A DNA stretch of 64,000 bases from Hyphomonas sp. (GCA_002700305.1 PACZ01000054.1:1-64000); one strand, 5' to 3'; shown: positions 14,471-23,997, counted from the stretch's first letter. Made by a program: numbers and translations. The notes: a model not told the origin generated them from the sequence alone.

Positions 14471-15694
14471 CTACATTCTCTGATCGAGATTCTTTTCGGT
14501 TTCGACGTGCGCAAAGTTCGGGATCACCGAGGCAATGGTTTCCACCACATCGGCCTTTTGCACCTTGCCGGACGTGTCGCTGACCAGCGCATCCAGCCGG
14601 TCGATGAAGTCCGGGCCGATCTTCGCCTTGGCGTGACGGATGGCCAGCACGCTCTCCATACCGATTTCGTGCGACGTTTCATCGGCGCCGACGAATTCTT
14701 CATAGGGCTTCTCGCCGGAGGTATCGAGCGGGGTGAGGAGGAGGGGCCATTTGCCCTGCTTGCGCAGCGCGGCCACTTCATGGCGGGCTTCGGCTTCGTC
14801 CTCGAACGGGACGGCTTCAAAACCTGTGAGTTTCAGGACGTCTGCCGCAATGGCTTCCAGAAGGCGCAGTTCCTTCTCCGGGTCGAGGCGCGGGATGATG
14901 ATCTCGTCCTGTTCGCCGAGGAGGGAGGCGAGGAGGCAGATCTCGCCCGCTTCGGCGCGGGTGACGAAATAACGGCGCGTACCGCGCGGCGCGGCCAGCG
15001 GCTGGCCAAGCTCGATCCGGCGCAGCCAGGCTTGCGGCAGGCTGCCATTGGAGAAGAGGACGTTGGCGAAGCGGGCAGACGACACGTTCATGCCGGCGGT
15101 GGGGCTCGCGCTGAACAGCACGTCTTCCATCAGGCGTTTGGTGGCGCCCATCAGGCTGGTCGGGTTGGCGGCCTTGTCGGTGGAAACGCCGAAGAAGCGT
15201 GTGGTGCCGCCGCGCGCCGCAATCCAGGACTTGAACCGCGCCTGGCGCACGACATTCGTGTCCAGCATCTGCAGCAGGGAGTAGATGTCCTTCTCGGAGC
15301 GCACATGTTTCAGCGCCGCGAAGTTCATCACGATGTCGTAGGGGTCTTCGGAATTGATCAGACGTTCCGTGACCGTGGCGCCGAAATTGATCGGCCACAT
15401 ACGCAGGTCGAGGCCCGCCGGAAGGTCCAAGCCGGAGCGGAGGTCGCGGACCAGTTCCGCGAGGTAGTTTTCCGAATGGTCGATGACGTGGATGGCAGCC
15501 GGTTCGAAGCGGATCAGGGCACGGAGCGTGGCCGAGCCGATGGAGCCGCCGCCGCCGACGATCAGGACACGCTTGCCGGTGACAGTGTCGCGGATGCGGG
15601 CTTCATTGGCCGCAATGTCGCCTTCGAAGAAGGAGCGCGTGCGGGCAACGACATGCTGGTCGAACCGGTCGGGGGAGAGATCGCTCATGCTCAC
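14471..15694 (-). CDS. FlaA1/CapD-type UDP-sugar dehydratase or epimerase
   Basis: The 407-residue protein is the soluble SDR half of the polysaccharide biosynthesis family (PF02719). The Rossmann motif VGGGGSIGSATLRALI is at residues 45-60. The NFAALKHV block and VSTDKAANPTSLMGATKRL, with Met in place of the usual catalytic Tyr before Lys, mark FlaA1/WbpM-type 4,6-dehydratases. Those remove water from UDP-N-acetylglucosamine, the first step to deoxyaminosugars. RYFVTRAEAGEICLLA follows, as in the family. There is no N-terminal membrane region. The start is a GTG overlapping the GT2 stop (GTGA), with AGGAG 8 bases upstream. Confidence 0.82.
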   Translation of the reverse strand: MSMSDLSPDRFDQHVVARTRSFFEGDIAANEARIRDTVTGKRVLIVGGGGSIGSATLRALIRFEPAAIHVIDHSENYLAELVRDLRSGLDLPAGLDLRMWPINFGATVTERLINSEDPYDIVMNFAALKHVRSEKDIYSLLQMLDTNVVRQARFKSWIAARGGTTRFFGVSTDKAANPTSLMGATKRLMEDVLFSASPTAGMNVSSARFANVLFSNGSLPQAWLRRIELGQPLAAPRGTRRYFVTRAEAGEICLLASLLGEQDEIIIPRLDPEKELRLLEAIAADVLKLTGFEAVPFEDEAEARHEVAALRKQGKWPLLLTPLDTSGEKPYEEFVGADETSHEIGMESVLAIRHAKAKIGPDFIDRLDALVSDTSGKVQKADVVETIASVIPNFAHVETEKNLDQRM

Positions 15695-16674
15695 GATACG
15701 GTCTCCTTGCGGGCCCCGGCGTCGGCGTCTGCATTGGCGCCGAACTTGTCGCCAACCAGGTAACGCGGACGGTTTTTCACTTCGTCGAAGATCAGGCCGA
15801 CATATTCGCCAAGCACACCGAGGAAGAAGAGGTTCATCGACAGGCCGAAGGCGCCGAGCGCGAACAGCGACGCCCAGCCGGGTACGACGATGTCTTCGAA
15901 GAAGAGGTAGACGGTGAGGTAGTAAGCGCCGGAGAGGGCGCTGAAGGTGGCGAAGATCAGGCCAAGCCAGATGCAGACACGCAGAGGCAGTTTGGAGAAG
16001 GAAAAGATGCCATTCGTCGCAAACAGGATGAGCGCGGCGAGGGAATAGTTCGACCGCCCTGCAAACCGTTTCTCCGGCACGAATTCGACATAGGAGATAC
16101 GATAGCCGACCCAGGTGACAAGACCGCGGAAGAAGGGGTTGTGCTCGCGGAACTGGGTGCGGAACACATCGGCCACTTTGCGGGACAGGAGGCGGAAGTC
16201 GGCCGACCCGGCGTTCAGGTCGATCCCGGTCATGCGTTCGAACACGCCATAGAACATGCGCGAGGTAACCCGCTTGCCGAAGGAAATCTTCTGGTCGTCA
16301 TGGCGGAGCGTCTGGACGATCTCGGAGCCGCCGCGCCATTCCTCGATCAGTTTCGGGATCAGCGAGGGCGGGTGCTGCATGTCGCTGTCCAGCATGATGA
16401 CGGCGTCGCCGCGCGTCTCGTCGATTCCGGCGATCAGGGCAGCCTGGTGGCCGAAGCGGCGGGACATGACCAACACGGTGACGTTGTCTGTCTTCTCGGC
16501 GATGCCCTGCAGGATTTCCGCGCTGCGGTCCGGCGGGGACGGGTCAACGACATAGATGTAGCGGAATTTGTACTCGCCATAGAGCGGCTGGGTCGCTTCG
16601 ACCAGCGCCTTGTGGAAGGTTTCGATGGCCGCTTCCTCTCGGAAGACCGGGCAGACGACATCAATACTCAACAT
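15691..16674 (-). CDS. GT2 glycosyltransferase, GtrB/DPM1-like, membrane-anchored
   Basis: This 327-residue protein has a GT-A domain (residues 1-215) with DVVCPVFREE, the donor-binding VDPSPPDRS, RRFGHQAALIAGI, the metal-binding MLDSDMQHPP and the LNAGSADFRLLSRKV block. Two C-terminal membrane helices follow (about 225-250 and 262-290), ending in LGEYVGLIFDEVKNRPRYLV. This is the layout of GtrB-like enzymes that transfer a sugar from a nucleotide to undecaprenyl phosphate on the inner membrane. The product could be the donor for the GT39-like protein two genes downstream. It overlaps both neighbours by a few bases. Confidence 0.87.
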   Translation of the reverse strand: MLSIDVVCPVFREEAAIETFHKALVEATQPLYGEYKFRYIYVVDPSPPDRSAEILQGIAEKTDNVTVLVMSRRFGHQAALIAGIDETRGDAVIMLDSDMQHPPSLIPKLIEEWRGGSEIVQTLRHDDQKISFGKRVTSRMFYGVFERMTGIDLNAGSADFRLLSRKVADVFRTQFREHNPFFRGLVTWVGYRISYVEFVPEKRFAGRSNYSLAALILFATNGIFSFSKLPLRVCIWLGLIFATFSALSGAYYLTVYLFFEDIVVPGWASLFALGAFGLSMNLFFLGVLGEYVGLIFDEVKNRPRYLVGDKFGANADADAGARKETVS

Positions 16675-17558
16675 GGGCTTAGGGCCTCGATCACCGATTT
16701 CATACCGTTTTCAAATTCGACCTGCGGACGCCAGCCTGTGGCAGCCGTCAGGGCGGAGATGTCTGCAACGACATCCATGACTTCATTTTCGCGGCGCTCG
16801 CCGCGGTCCGAATAGGGTTTATCCGTGCCGGCCGCCTTCAGGCAGGCCGCGATCACGTCGCCCACAGAATGGGACTTGCCGGAGCCGACATTGTACGTGC
16901 CGCCGCCGGACATGCCGATTGTGCTGATCATCGCGTCCACCACATCGTCCACATGGACGAAATCCCGGCGCGGGGCGAGGTCCGCCACGATGATTTCCTT
17001 CACCGACGCGTCGACTGCCTGTCGGGCAATCGTTGGTATCAGGAAGGAGTCCTTCTGGCCGGGGCCGAAGGCGTTGAAGAGGCGCAGCACGGTCACGTCC
17101 AGGCCAAAATTTTTCGCGAAGAAACGGCAGGCGTCCTCCGCCGCAAGCTTCGACCAGGCATAGGGATTGGCCGGGGCAGGCGGGAAATCCTCCGACACAG
17201 GCACCGGGGCGCCAGCGCCGTAGACGAACGTGCTGATGAAGGTCATCGGCACGCCTGCTTTGCGGCACTGGTCCAGCACGCGCACGGTGCCGTGCGTGTT
17301 CACAAGATGATAGGTGGCAGGATCATTCCAGCTGTCCGGCACGAAGGAGAGCGCGCCCAGATGGAAGACATGGCCGGCGCCATCCAGCGGCAGCTCGCCG
17401 GACAGCAGGTCGCCGCCGGTGGAGCGGGAGAAGCCTTTGACCTCAACGCCCGATGCCTGCAGGCGCGCCGTCAGACGGCGTCCCACAAAACCGGTTTCCC
17501 CGGTCACAACAATGCGGCCGGGGAGGGGGTGTTTCGCGATCGGGTCAGTTGCCGGCAC
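16668..17558 (-). CDS. NAD-dependent sugar-nucleotide epimerase/dehydratase
   Basis: This 296-residue extended SDR has the GETGFVGRRLTARL nucleotide-binding motif at residues 18-31, HLGALSFVPDSW, the catalytic YAWSKLAAE (Tyr-x-x-x-Lys) near residue 134, and LRLFNAFGPGQKDSFL, followed by a GGTYNVGSGKSHS substrate block. It resembles GDP- or dTDP-sugar dehydratases and reductases, but motifs alone do not give the substrate. I chose the GTG at 17558, one base after the upstream gene's stop. A longer frame would run back through that gene. It is the second gene of the minus-strand operon. Confidence 0.82.
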   Translation of the reverse strand: MPATDPIAKHPLPGRIVVTGETGFVGRRLTARLQASGVEVKGFSRSTGGDLLSGELPLDGAGHVFHLGALSFVPDSWNDPATYHLVNTHGTVRVLDQCRKAGVPMTFISTFVYGAGAPVPVSEDFPPAPANPYAWSKLAAEDACRFFAKNFGLDVTVLRLFNAFGPGQKDSFLIPTIARQAVDASVKEIIVADLAPRRDFVHVDDVVDAMISTIGMSGGGTYNVGSGKSHSVGDVIAACLKAAGTDKPYSDRGERRENEVMDVVADISALTAATGWRPQVEFENGMKSVIEALSPC

Positions 17559-17559
17559 G

Positions 17560-18279
17560 TCAGAGTCCCAGCTTTTCGCTGAGCTCCGGCCATTCGTCGA
17601 CGGCGCGGAAATAGTCATCCGGCCGGCCGATGTCGAGCCAGTAGCCTTCATGCGTCTGGACGCTGACATCGCGCTTTTCGTCCAGGAAGCGGAGCATCAG
17701 CTGGTCAAAGCCGTAAGCCTGGTCTTCCGGGATGAAGTCCAGCACGCGGCGGCTGAGGCAGTAGACGCCCATCGAGACGAGGTAGGGCGTGCGCGGTTTC
17801 TCGGTGAAGGAGACCAGATGGTCCGCTTCGCAGCCAAGCACACCATAGTCGATCAGCTGTTCGCGCTTGGACGCGGCGATGGTGAAAAGGCGGTCTTCGT
17901 CGGCATGGTTGGCGAAGAAGTCGCCGAAATCGAGGTCGCAGAGAATGTCGCCATTCATCACGATGAAATTCTCCGGCAAGTCCTTCATCAGGTGAAGCGG
18001 ACCCATGGTGCCGAGCGGCTTGGTCTCCAGCGAGTATTCGATGCTGACGCCCAGCTGGCTGCCATCGCCGAAATAGGCGCGCAGGATGTCGGCCTGGTGG
18101 TTCACCGCCAGGATGATGCGGCTGAAGCCTTTGCGGGCCAGTTGCTTGATGATCACCTCAAGAATGGGAGACTCGCCCACCGGCATCAGGGGTTTGGGCA
18201 GCACGACCGTATATGGACGCAGCCGCGATCCAAGGCCCCCCGCCAGAATGACGGCTGTGCGGCCGGTGTCGTTGCTCAT
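17560..18279 (-). CDS. Sugar-1-phosphate nucleotidyltransferase
   Basis: The 239-residue protein is a compact NTP-transferase-fold enzyme. The signature LAGGLGSRLRPYTVVLPKPLMPVG spans residues 12-35, with the metal-site motif NGDILCDLDF near 109 and the closing EGYWLDIGRPDDYFRA block near 210. The family joins an NTP to a sugar 1-phosphate. Its size and LPKPLMPV form are close to glucose-1-phosphate and heptose-1-phosphate transferases, and the epimerase next door would act on its product. It is the first gene of an operon running leftward to 11966, with promoter space in the 207-base divergent gap to the acyltransferase gene. Confidence 0.85.
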   Translation of the reverse strand: MSNDTGRTAVILAGGLGSRLRPYTVVLPKPLMPVGESPILEVIIKQLARKGFSRIILAVNHQADILRAYFGDGSQLGVSIEYSLETKPLGTMGPLHLMKDLPENFIVMNGDILCDLDFGDFFANHADEDRLFTIAASKREQLIDYGVLGCEADHLVSFTEKPRTPYLVSMGVYCLSRRVLDFIPEDQAYGFDQLMLRFLDEKRDVSVQTHEGYWLDIGRPDDYFRAVDEWPELSEKLGL

Positions 18280-18486
18280 ATGAATACTCCTGTCCCCAGT
18301 CTGTGCAGCGTGTGGCGTCTGTTCGGATTACCCCAAGAAGGCTGCAATAACCTTGCCATTTAAACAGGAAATTTCACTCGCGTCTGGTGTAAATCGGAAC
18401 ACTTTCCGGGCGAGTGGGCGAAAGGCCGGTGGTCCCGCCGGGAGATTCCGGTCGACTGGCATGCCTGATGCAGAAATTCCAGAGTC

Positions 18487-20409
18487 ATGAACGCTGAGGC
18501 CCCTCGCAAACCAGTCCATCAGGACCCCGGTGCAAAACCGGGCTACCGGGCTGATGTGGACGGGCTGCGTGCCGTCGCTGTGGTGGCCGTGCTTTTCTTT
18601 CATGCGGGATGGAGCCGGTTTTCCGGCGGGTTTGCCGGGGTCGACGTGTTTTTCGTCATTTCCGGTTTCGTGATCGCGCTCAGCCTGTTCCGGGACCTGG
18701 ATGCCGGACGGTTTTCGCTGAGCGGCTTCTTTGCCCGGCGGGCGCGGCGCATCCTGCCGGCGCTGACGGTGGTCCTGCTGGGTACGCTGCTGGTTAGCCT
18801 CACCATCGTACCGCCGGTCTATTTCCAGCCTTTCGCGGATAGTCTGATCGCCGCCTCGCTCTTCGTCTCGAACCTGCATTTCTGGCAGGCCAGTTCCTAC
18901 TTCAACAATGACATGCCGTTCCGGCCGCTGCTGCATACCTGGTCGCTGGGGGTGGAGGAGCAGTTCTATCTGGCTGCGCCGGTGTTGTTGCTGCTGATCC
19001 AGCGCTTTCTGGCCGGGCGCTGGCGGCTGGTGGTGACGCTCTGCCTGATCGGGTCTTTTGCCCTGAACCTCCGCGCCGTGGAGAACGGCCATCTGGACGC
19101 GGCCTTCTACCTGCCCTTTACGCGGGCCTGGGAGTTCCTGCTGGGGGTCCTGATCGCGCTGCTGCCGCGACCGGGCCTGCCGCGCGGCTGGAACGAGCTG
19201 GGCACGCTGGCGGGCCTCGCGATGATCGCCGGATCGGTGCTCCTGTTCGGGCCAGGCACGCCGTTTCCGGGCGTTGCTGCACTCGGGCCCTGTCTCGGGG
19301 CCGGGCTGGTGATCTGGTTCGGCAAGCCGGCGGGGGAAGGGGGCGTCCCGCTCGTGTCGCGCGTCCTGGCGCTGAAACCCGTCGTCTGGACCGGGCGGAT
19401 TTCCTATTCGCTCTATCTTGTGCACTGGCCGGTGCTGGTGCTGGCGCCCTTCCTGATGATGCGGCGGCTCACCCTGCCGGAGACATTCGCTGCGCTTGGC
19501 CTCTGCATCCTGCTCGCCTGGCTGGTTTACCGCTTTGTCGAGACGCCGATGCGGCAGATCCGCTGGAAAACCCCCGCTGTGCTGGTGGCTGCATTGGTCT
19601 GCGCGACGGGCACGGCGGCGGCCGGATGGGCCGGCGCGAAGGTCAATGCCCGCCTGTTTGCAGATCAGCCCGCTTATCAGCGCGTTCCGGACTTTCACGC
19701 CGCCGAACAGGCCTGGCGCGTCGGCACCTGCCTCCTGCGTGACAGTCAGAGCTGGACCGACTGGCAGGCCGGCGCCTGCACGATCGGTGAGGGCGGCGCG
19801 CCGCCCGTCCTGTTGTTCGGCGACTCCTTTGCGGCGCATTATGTTCCGGGCCTTGTGAGGAGAGGCGGGGCGAACGGGGCACCGGTCATTGAATACGCCA
19901 TGGAGGGATGCCCGCCGACGCTGGCGCCGGACAGTCCCGGCACGTCGGCCTGCCGGGCCTTCCGCGCTCAGGCTGTCGACCTGGCGAGCCGCCTCGGTGT
20001 GGACCATGTGATCGTCGCGGGCAGCTGGTTGGAATATGGCACCGGTATCTCCATGCAGGCAGACAGTACATTAACCGCGTTCAAGGCCGCAGGTATTGAG
20101 GTGACGCTGGTCGGCCAGTCGCCGAATTTCCATATTCCGCCTTACATGATCATCGCCCGGACGGTGCCGCCGGATGCACCGCAGGCGAGCCTGCCGCTCA
20201 GCGCCGAGGCCCGGGCGATGAATACAAGACTGGCGCGTCTCGCTGCGCGGAACGGGGCGGCATTCATTGACCCGGCCGCCTTGCTCTGCCCGGATGGCAT
20301 TTGTCCGGTCCGCCTGGCAGGGAAGGATCTTTATCTCGATTATGGCCACTTCACACAGGCGGGCTCCATCGAGGTGTCTGGCGCTGTGTTCCCGGACCGG
20401 ATTCCCTGA
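18487..20409 (+). CDS. OafA-like acyltransferase with C-terminal SGNH domain
   Basis: The 640-residue protein joins an acyltransferase-3 membrane domain to an SGNH hydrolase-like domain. The first part (about 20-385) opens with YRADVDGLRAVAVV, the FFHAGWS catalytic His, and GVDVFFVISGFVI, then ten or so membrane helices. The second part has the Ser motif LLFGDSFAAHYVPG near residue 445 and an LDYGHFTQAGS segment near 617 with the Asp-x-x-His pair. OafA-type proteins O-acetylate lipopolysaccharide or capsule sugars at the periplasmic face, with the SGNH domain passing the acyl group on. The gene stands alone, divergent from the leftward operon. Confidence 0.87.
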   Translation: MNAEAPRKPVHQDPGAKPGYRADVDGLRAVAVVAVLFFHAGWSRFSGGFAGVDVFFVISGFVIALSLFRDLDAGRFSLSGFFARRARRILPALTVVLLGTLLVSLTIVPPVYFQPFADSLIAASLFVSNLHFWQASSYFNNDMPFRPLLHTWSLGVEEQFYLAAPVLLLLIQRFLAGRWRLVVTLCLIGSFALNLRAVENGHLDAAFYLPFTRAWEFLLGVLIALLPRPGLPRGWNELGTLAGLAMIAGSVLLFGPGTPFPGVAALGPCLGAGLVIWFGKPAGEGGVPLVSRVLALKPVVWTGRISYSLYLVHWPVLVLAPFLMMRRLTLPETFAALGLCILLAWLVYRFVETPMRQIRWKTPAVLVAALVCATGTAAAGWAGAKVNARLFADQPAYQRVPDFHAAEQAWRVGTCLLRDSQSWTDWQAGACTIGEGGAPPVLLFGDSFAAHYVPGLVRRGGANGAPVIEYAMEGCPPTLAPDSPGTSACRAFRAQAVDLASRLGVDHVIVAGSWLEYGTGISMQADSTLTAFKAAGIEVTLVGQSPNFHIPPYMIIARTVPPDAPQASLPLSAEARAMNTRLARLAARNGAAFIDPAALLCPDGICPVRLAGKDLYLDYGHFTQAGSIEVSGAVFPDRIP

Positions 20410-20578
20410 TCAGGAGTCTGTTCCATTCAGGTACACCAATTTGGGGAATCTCGCCTGAATAGGGCGGATTTGTCTCGCTTTGGTGGATTCTGACTGGATT
20501 CCTGTGGTGTGAGAGTTGCTATAGGTAATCCGGGCGCATGATCGGTGCGCAAAAGAGACACAGGGATCCGAGGGACAC

Positions 20579-21511
20579 ATGAAAATTCTGATTACAGGCG
20601 GCGCGGGTTATATCGGCTCGACCATGGTACCGCGTCTGCTGGAGCAGGGGCATGAAGTAACCGTGCTCGACACGTTCGAACGTGGCACGACCGAACTGGC
20701 CGCGGTTTGCGCGAACGAGAACTTCACCCCGGTCAAAGGCGACGCGCGCGACACCCGTCTCCTCGATGAGCTGGTGCCGCAGGCCGATGTCCTGGTCCCA
20801 CTGGCTGCCCTTGTTGGCGCACCGCTCTGCAAGCTGGACCCGATTGCCGCAAAGACCCTCAACCAGGATGCGGTCGTGGATCTCGTGAAGCGGACCTCCA
20901 AGGACCAGAAGGTCGTCTTCCCGGTCACCAATTCGGGGTATGGCATCGGCGAGAGCGGCAAGTTCTGCACTGAGGAAAGCCCGCTGAACCCGATCTCCCT
21001 CTATGGCGTGACAAAGGTGGAAGCCGAAAAGGCCGTGCTCGACAATGGCAATGGCGTGACGCTGCGCCTCGCCACCGTGTTCGGCATGGCGCCGCGCATG
21101 CGCCTCGACCTGCTGGTCAATGACTTCACTTGGCGCGCCGTGACAGACCGCGCTGTCGTGATCTTCGAAGGCCACTTCAAGCGCAACTACATCCATGTCC
21201 GCGACGTGGTGAAAGGCTTTGAGCACGCCATCGAGAATTTCGACACGATGCGCGGCGAGGCCTACAATCTTGGCCTGTCGGACGCGAACCTGTCCAAGAT
21301 CGAGCTTTGCCAGAAGATCCAGAAACACGTGCCGAGCTTCGTTTATCTCGAAGCGCCGATTGGCGAAGACCCTGACAAACGCGATTACATCGTGTCCAAT
21401 GAGAAAGTGGAAGCGACCGGCTGGCGTCCGGACTGGTCGCTGGATCGCGGCATCGCCGAGCTTCTGCGCGGTTACAAGATGATCCGTAACTCCCGCTACT
21501 CGAACGTCTAA
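20579..21511 (+). CDS. NAD-dependent sugar-nucleotide epimerase
   Basis: This 310-residue SDR enzyme opens with KILITGGAGYIGSTMVPRLLE (NAD-binding GxxGxxG at about residues 7-13). It has the LAALVGAPLC loop, TNSGYGIGE, the catalytic YGVTKVEAEK, and RLATVFGMAPRMRLDLLVNDF. GAP and RMRLD are shared with uncharacterised epimerases that sit beside heptose-kinase-like genes. The C-terminal EKVEATGWRPDWSLDRGIAELL is a standard epimerase ending. The GHMP kinase gene follows after 9 bases, and the two probably act on linked intermediates. The exact sugar is not determined by sequence. Confidence 0.82.
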   Translation: MKILITGGAGYIGSTMVPRLLEQGHEVTVLDTFERGTTELAAVCANENFTPVKGDARDTRLLDELVPQADVLVPLAALVGAPLCKLDPIAAKTLNQDAVVDLVKRTSKDQKVVFPVTNSGYGIGESGKFCTEESPLNPISLYGVTKVEAEKAVLDNGNGVTLRLATVFGMAPRMRLDLLVNDFTWRAVTDRAVVIFEGHFKRNYIHVRDVVKGFEHAIENFDTMRGEAYNLGLSDANLSKIELCQKIQKHVPSFVYLEAPIGEDPDKRDYIVSNEKVEATGWRPDWSLDRGIAELLRGYKMIRNSRYSNV

Positions 21512-21520
21512 GGCCTCGTA

Positions 21521-22558
21521 ATGATCATTGTCCGCAGCCCGCTTCGTGTCTCCTTCTTCGGAGGCGGTACCGATCACCCCTCCTGGCTGGAGCGCGGGGA
21601 GAAGGGGGCCGTGCTGTCGACGTCGATCGATAAGTACATCTACATCCAGCTGCGCCGGTTGCCGGCGGTGTTCGATTTCAACTACCGCGTCGCCTGGGGC
21701 ATGTTGGAAGAGGTCTCGACGATCAACGAGATCCAGCATCCGGTCGTGCGCGAAGTGCTGAAACACTATGCCGGCGACAATGAGACGGGCTATGAAGTGA
21801 TCCACAACTCCGACCTGCCGTCCAAGTCAGGTCTCGGATCGTCTTCTTCCTTCACCGTGTCGCTGCTGCATGCCTTTTACGGCAACCAGGAAATGCTCTG
21901 TTCCAAGAAGAAGCTGGCGCGTGAAGCCATCTTTGTGGAACAGAAGCTTCTCGGCGAAACCGTCGGCTACCAGGATCAGATCGCGGCAGCCCATGGCGGC
22001 CTGAACCGGATCGAGTTCACCGAAGACGGCGACTATGACATCTCTCCCATCCGCTTGCCGGCTTCGCGCCGCGCGGCGCTGGAAGATTCCATGATGCTGT
22101 TCTTCACCGGCTTCACCCGCTTTGCCGACGAGATCGAAAAGCGCAAGGTGGCGAAGTTCGGTGACCGGACGAAAGAGCTGCGCGAAATCTACGACATGGT
22201 TGGCGAGGGCGAACGTATCCTCACGGACCCGTCCCGCGACATCAATGATTTCGGCGCGCTGCTACACCAGACCTGGCTCAACAAGAAAGCGCTGGACGCT
22301 TCGGTTTCGAATCCGGAAATCGACGAGCGCTATGAGGCCGCTCTCAAGGCCGGCGCGCTTGGCGGAAAGCTGCTGGGCGCAGGCGGCGGTGGCTTCCTGC
22401 TGATGTTCGTGCCGCCGGACAAGCGAGCTGCTGTTCTGGCTGCCATGAAAGGCATGACCCATGTGCCGCTGCGTATGGAGCGGAGCGGAACGCAGGTCGT
22501 TCTTTACGATCCGGAACTGGATTCCAACTATCTTCCCGCCGGGGCCAAGGTTTCCTGA
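21521..22558 (+). CDS. GHMP kinase, HddA-like (heptose-7-phosphate kinase type)
   Basis: The 345-residue kinase has the three GHMP motifs: IIVRSPLRVSFFGGGTDHPS at the N-terminus, SDLPSKSGLGSSSSFT near residues 97-112 for ATP phosphates, and GGKLLGAGGGGFLLMF near residues 285-300. The VRSPLRVSFFGGGTD opening is typical of D-glycero-D-manno-heptose 7-phosphate 1-kinase (HddA), which makes heptose 1,7-bisphosphate for GDP-heptose. A fused GmhB-like phosphatase with an HddC-like transferase is encoded at 28017, which fits this reading. Fucokinase-like activity is the alternative. It lies between the epimerase and the aminotransferase genes with gaps under 10 bases. Confidence 0.82.
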   Translation: MIIVRSPLRVSFFGGGTDHPSWLERGEKGAVLSTSIDKYIYIQLRRLPAVFDFNYRVAWGMLEEVSTINEIQHPVVREVLKHYAGDNETGYEVIHNSDLPSKSGLGSSSSFTVSLLHAFYGNQEMLCSKKKLAREAIFVEQKLLGETVGYQDQIAAAHGGLNRIEFTEDGDYDISPIRLPASRRAALEDSMMLFFTGFTRFADEIEKRKVAKFGDRTKELREIYDMVGEGERILTDPSRDINDFGALLHQTWLNKKALDASVSNPEIDERYEAALKAGALGGKLLGAGGGGFLLMFVPPDKRAAVLAAMKGMTHVPLRMERSGTQVVLYDPELDSNYLPAGAKVS

Positions 22559-22560
22559 AC

Positions 22561-23973
22561 ATGAGTGAGATTGATGTGTCTGAAAAGACAGCTGCCATGA
22601 CCTGCGCGCAAGGCGATGTTTTGTTCGCCGGGCTTGAAAAGGCATTGGATAATGGACGGGGCTTCGTCTTCGTCACGGATGCGGCCGGCAAGCTGGCCGG
22701 CTATGCCGACCTTGCGATGATGCGCGAGGCCTTCATGAAAGGCGGACATCTTTCCGGCCAGACGGTTGGTGATGTGGCTGCGCCTTGGGGCACGGCAAAA
22801 GAAACACTGGGCGTGGAACCCGTTCTGGATGGCGAAGGCCGCCTCAGCGGGATCGACGAGTCCGGCCCGCAGCCCTTCCTGCCGGTGTCCGAGCCGGACC
22901 TGACGCACCGCGAAATGCGCAACGCATTCGACGCGTTCCTCTCGACCTGGATTTCCTCGACCGGCGATTATATCCGCCGCTTCGAACAGGAGTTCGCCGA
23001 CAAGATGGGCATGGCCCATGGCGTTGCGACGTCCAACGGCACGGTTTCCCTGCATCTCGCCATGGCGACGCTGGGGATCGGGGAAGGGGACGAAGTGATC
23101 GTTCCGGACCTGACCTTCGCGGCGTCGATCAATACGGTGATGCATGTCGGCGCGCGCCCCGTTCTGGTCGATGTCGACCGGGATACCTGGTGTCTCTCCG
23201 CAGAAGCTGTCGAGCGCGCGATCACGCCGCGCACGCGCGCGATCATGCCGGTGCACGTCTTCGGCCGCCCGTCGCAGATGACGGAAATCGTTGAACTGGC
23301 GCAGGCCCGCGGGCTCTACATTATCGAGGACTGCGCCGAAGCGCATGGCGCGAAATATGATGGCCAGCCGATCGGGTCCTTCTCGGATATTTCAAGCTTC
23401 TCCTTCTTCGCCAACAAGATCATCACCACCGGTGAAGGCGGCATCTGTCTGACCAATGATGCGGATATTGCCACACGCATGCGGATGCTGCGCGATCATG
23501 GCATGCGGCCCGAGCGCCGTTACTGGCACGAAGAGCCAGGCTTCAATTTCCGCATGACCAATATGCAGGCCGCCATCGGGTGTGCCCAGATCGAGCGGAT
23601 GGACGAATTGCTGGCGATGCGCGCCGATGTTTATGACCGCTATGTCAAAGCCCTGTCCGGCATTCCGGGCGTGAGTTTCCCGCCAGCCATGGATCAGCGC
23701 GCCCAGCCGGTGACCTGGTTTGCCTGTGCGCAGGTGCCGGAAGACAAGCGCGCCGACCTGATTGCCGCGTGCAAGGCGGCGAATATCGACCTGCGGCCCT
23801 TCTTCCATGGCCTGTCTTCGATGCCGGCCTATCGTCAGTATGCCCGCAAGTGTCCGAACAGCACCTGGCTGTCCCGGACCGGCGTAAACCTGCCGACGTC
23901 GCGCCGTGTGGACGATGCGATGGTGGCCCGGATTGCCGACGTGTTCGAAAGCGTGCTGGGCAAGAAAGCCTAG
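22561..23973 (+). CDS. CBS-like domain fused to DegT/DnrJ/EryC1 aminotransferase
   Basis: The 470-residue protein has two parts. Residues 15-85 resemble one half of a CBS pair (GRGFVFVTDAAGKLAGYADLAMMREAFMKGG, then TVGDVA). From about residue 100 it is a complete PLP sugar aminotransferase: PFLPVSEPDL, TSNGTVSLHLAM, the EDCAEAHGAKYDG cofactor block, and SFFANKIITTGEGG with the PLP-binding Lys near residue 289. This is close to perosamine-synthase-type enzymes that aminate 4-keto sugar nucleotides. Aminotransferases of this family normally lack the front domain, which may sense a nucleotide. The gene ends the operon before a terminator. Confidence 0.83.
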   Translation: MSEIDVSEKTAAMTCAQGDVLFAGLEKALDNGRGFVFVTDAAGKLAGYADLAMMREAFMKGGHLSGQTVGDVAAPWGTAKETLGVEPVLDGEGRLSGIDESGPQPFLPVSEPDLTHREMRNAFDAFLSTWISSTGDYIRRFEQEFADKMGMAHGVATSNGTVSLHLAMATLGIGEGDEVIVPDLTFAASINTVMHVGARPVLVDVDRDTWCLSAEAVERAITPRTRAIMPVHVFGRPSQMTEIVELAQARGLYIIEDCAEAHGAKYDGQPIGSFSDISSFSFFANKIITTGEGGICLTNDADIATRMRMLRDHGMRPERRYWHEEPGFNFRMTNMQAAIGCAQIERMDELLAMRADVYDRYVKALSGIPGVSFPPAMDQRAQPVTWFACAQVPEDKRADLIAACKAANIDLRPFFHGLSSMPAYRQYARKCPNSTWLSRTGVNLPTSRRVDDAMVARIADVFESVLGKKA

Positions 23974-23997
23974 GCGCCGCAATCTGCCAAAACAAAG

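Noticed and set aside
12919-15763. Very long plus-strand reading frames opposite the GT39-like and FlaA1-like genes
   Set aside because: Composition is that of complements of coding DNA, with no domain motifs; the minus-strand genes are well supported and form an operon with overlaps.
20519-21805. 428-codon minus-strand frame opposite the epimerase and kinase genes
   Set aside because: It spans two real genes with clear Rossmann and GHMP motifs and carries none of its own.
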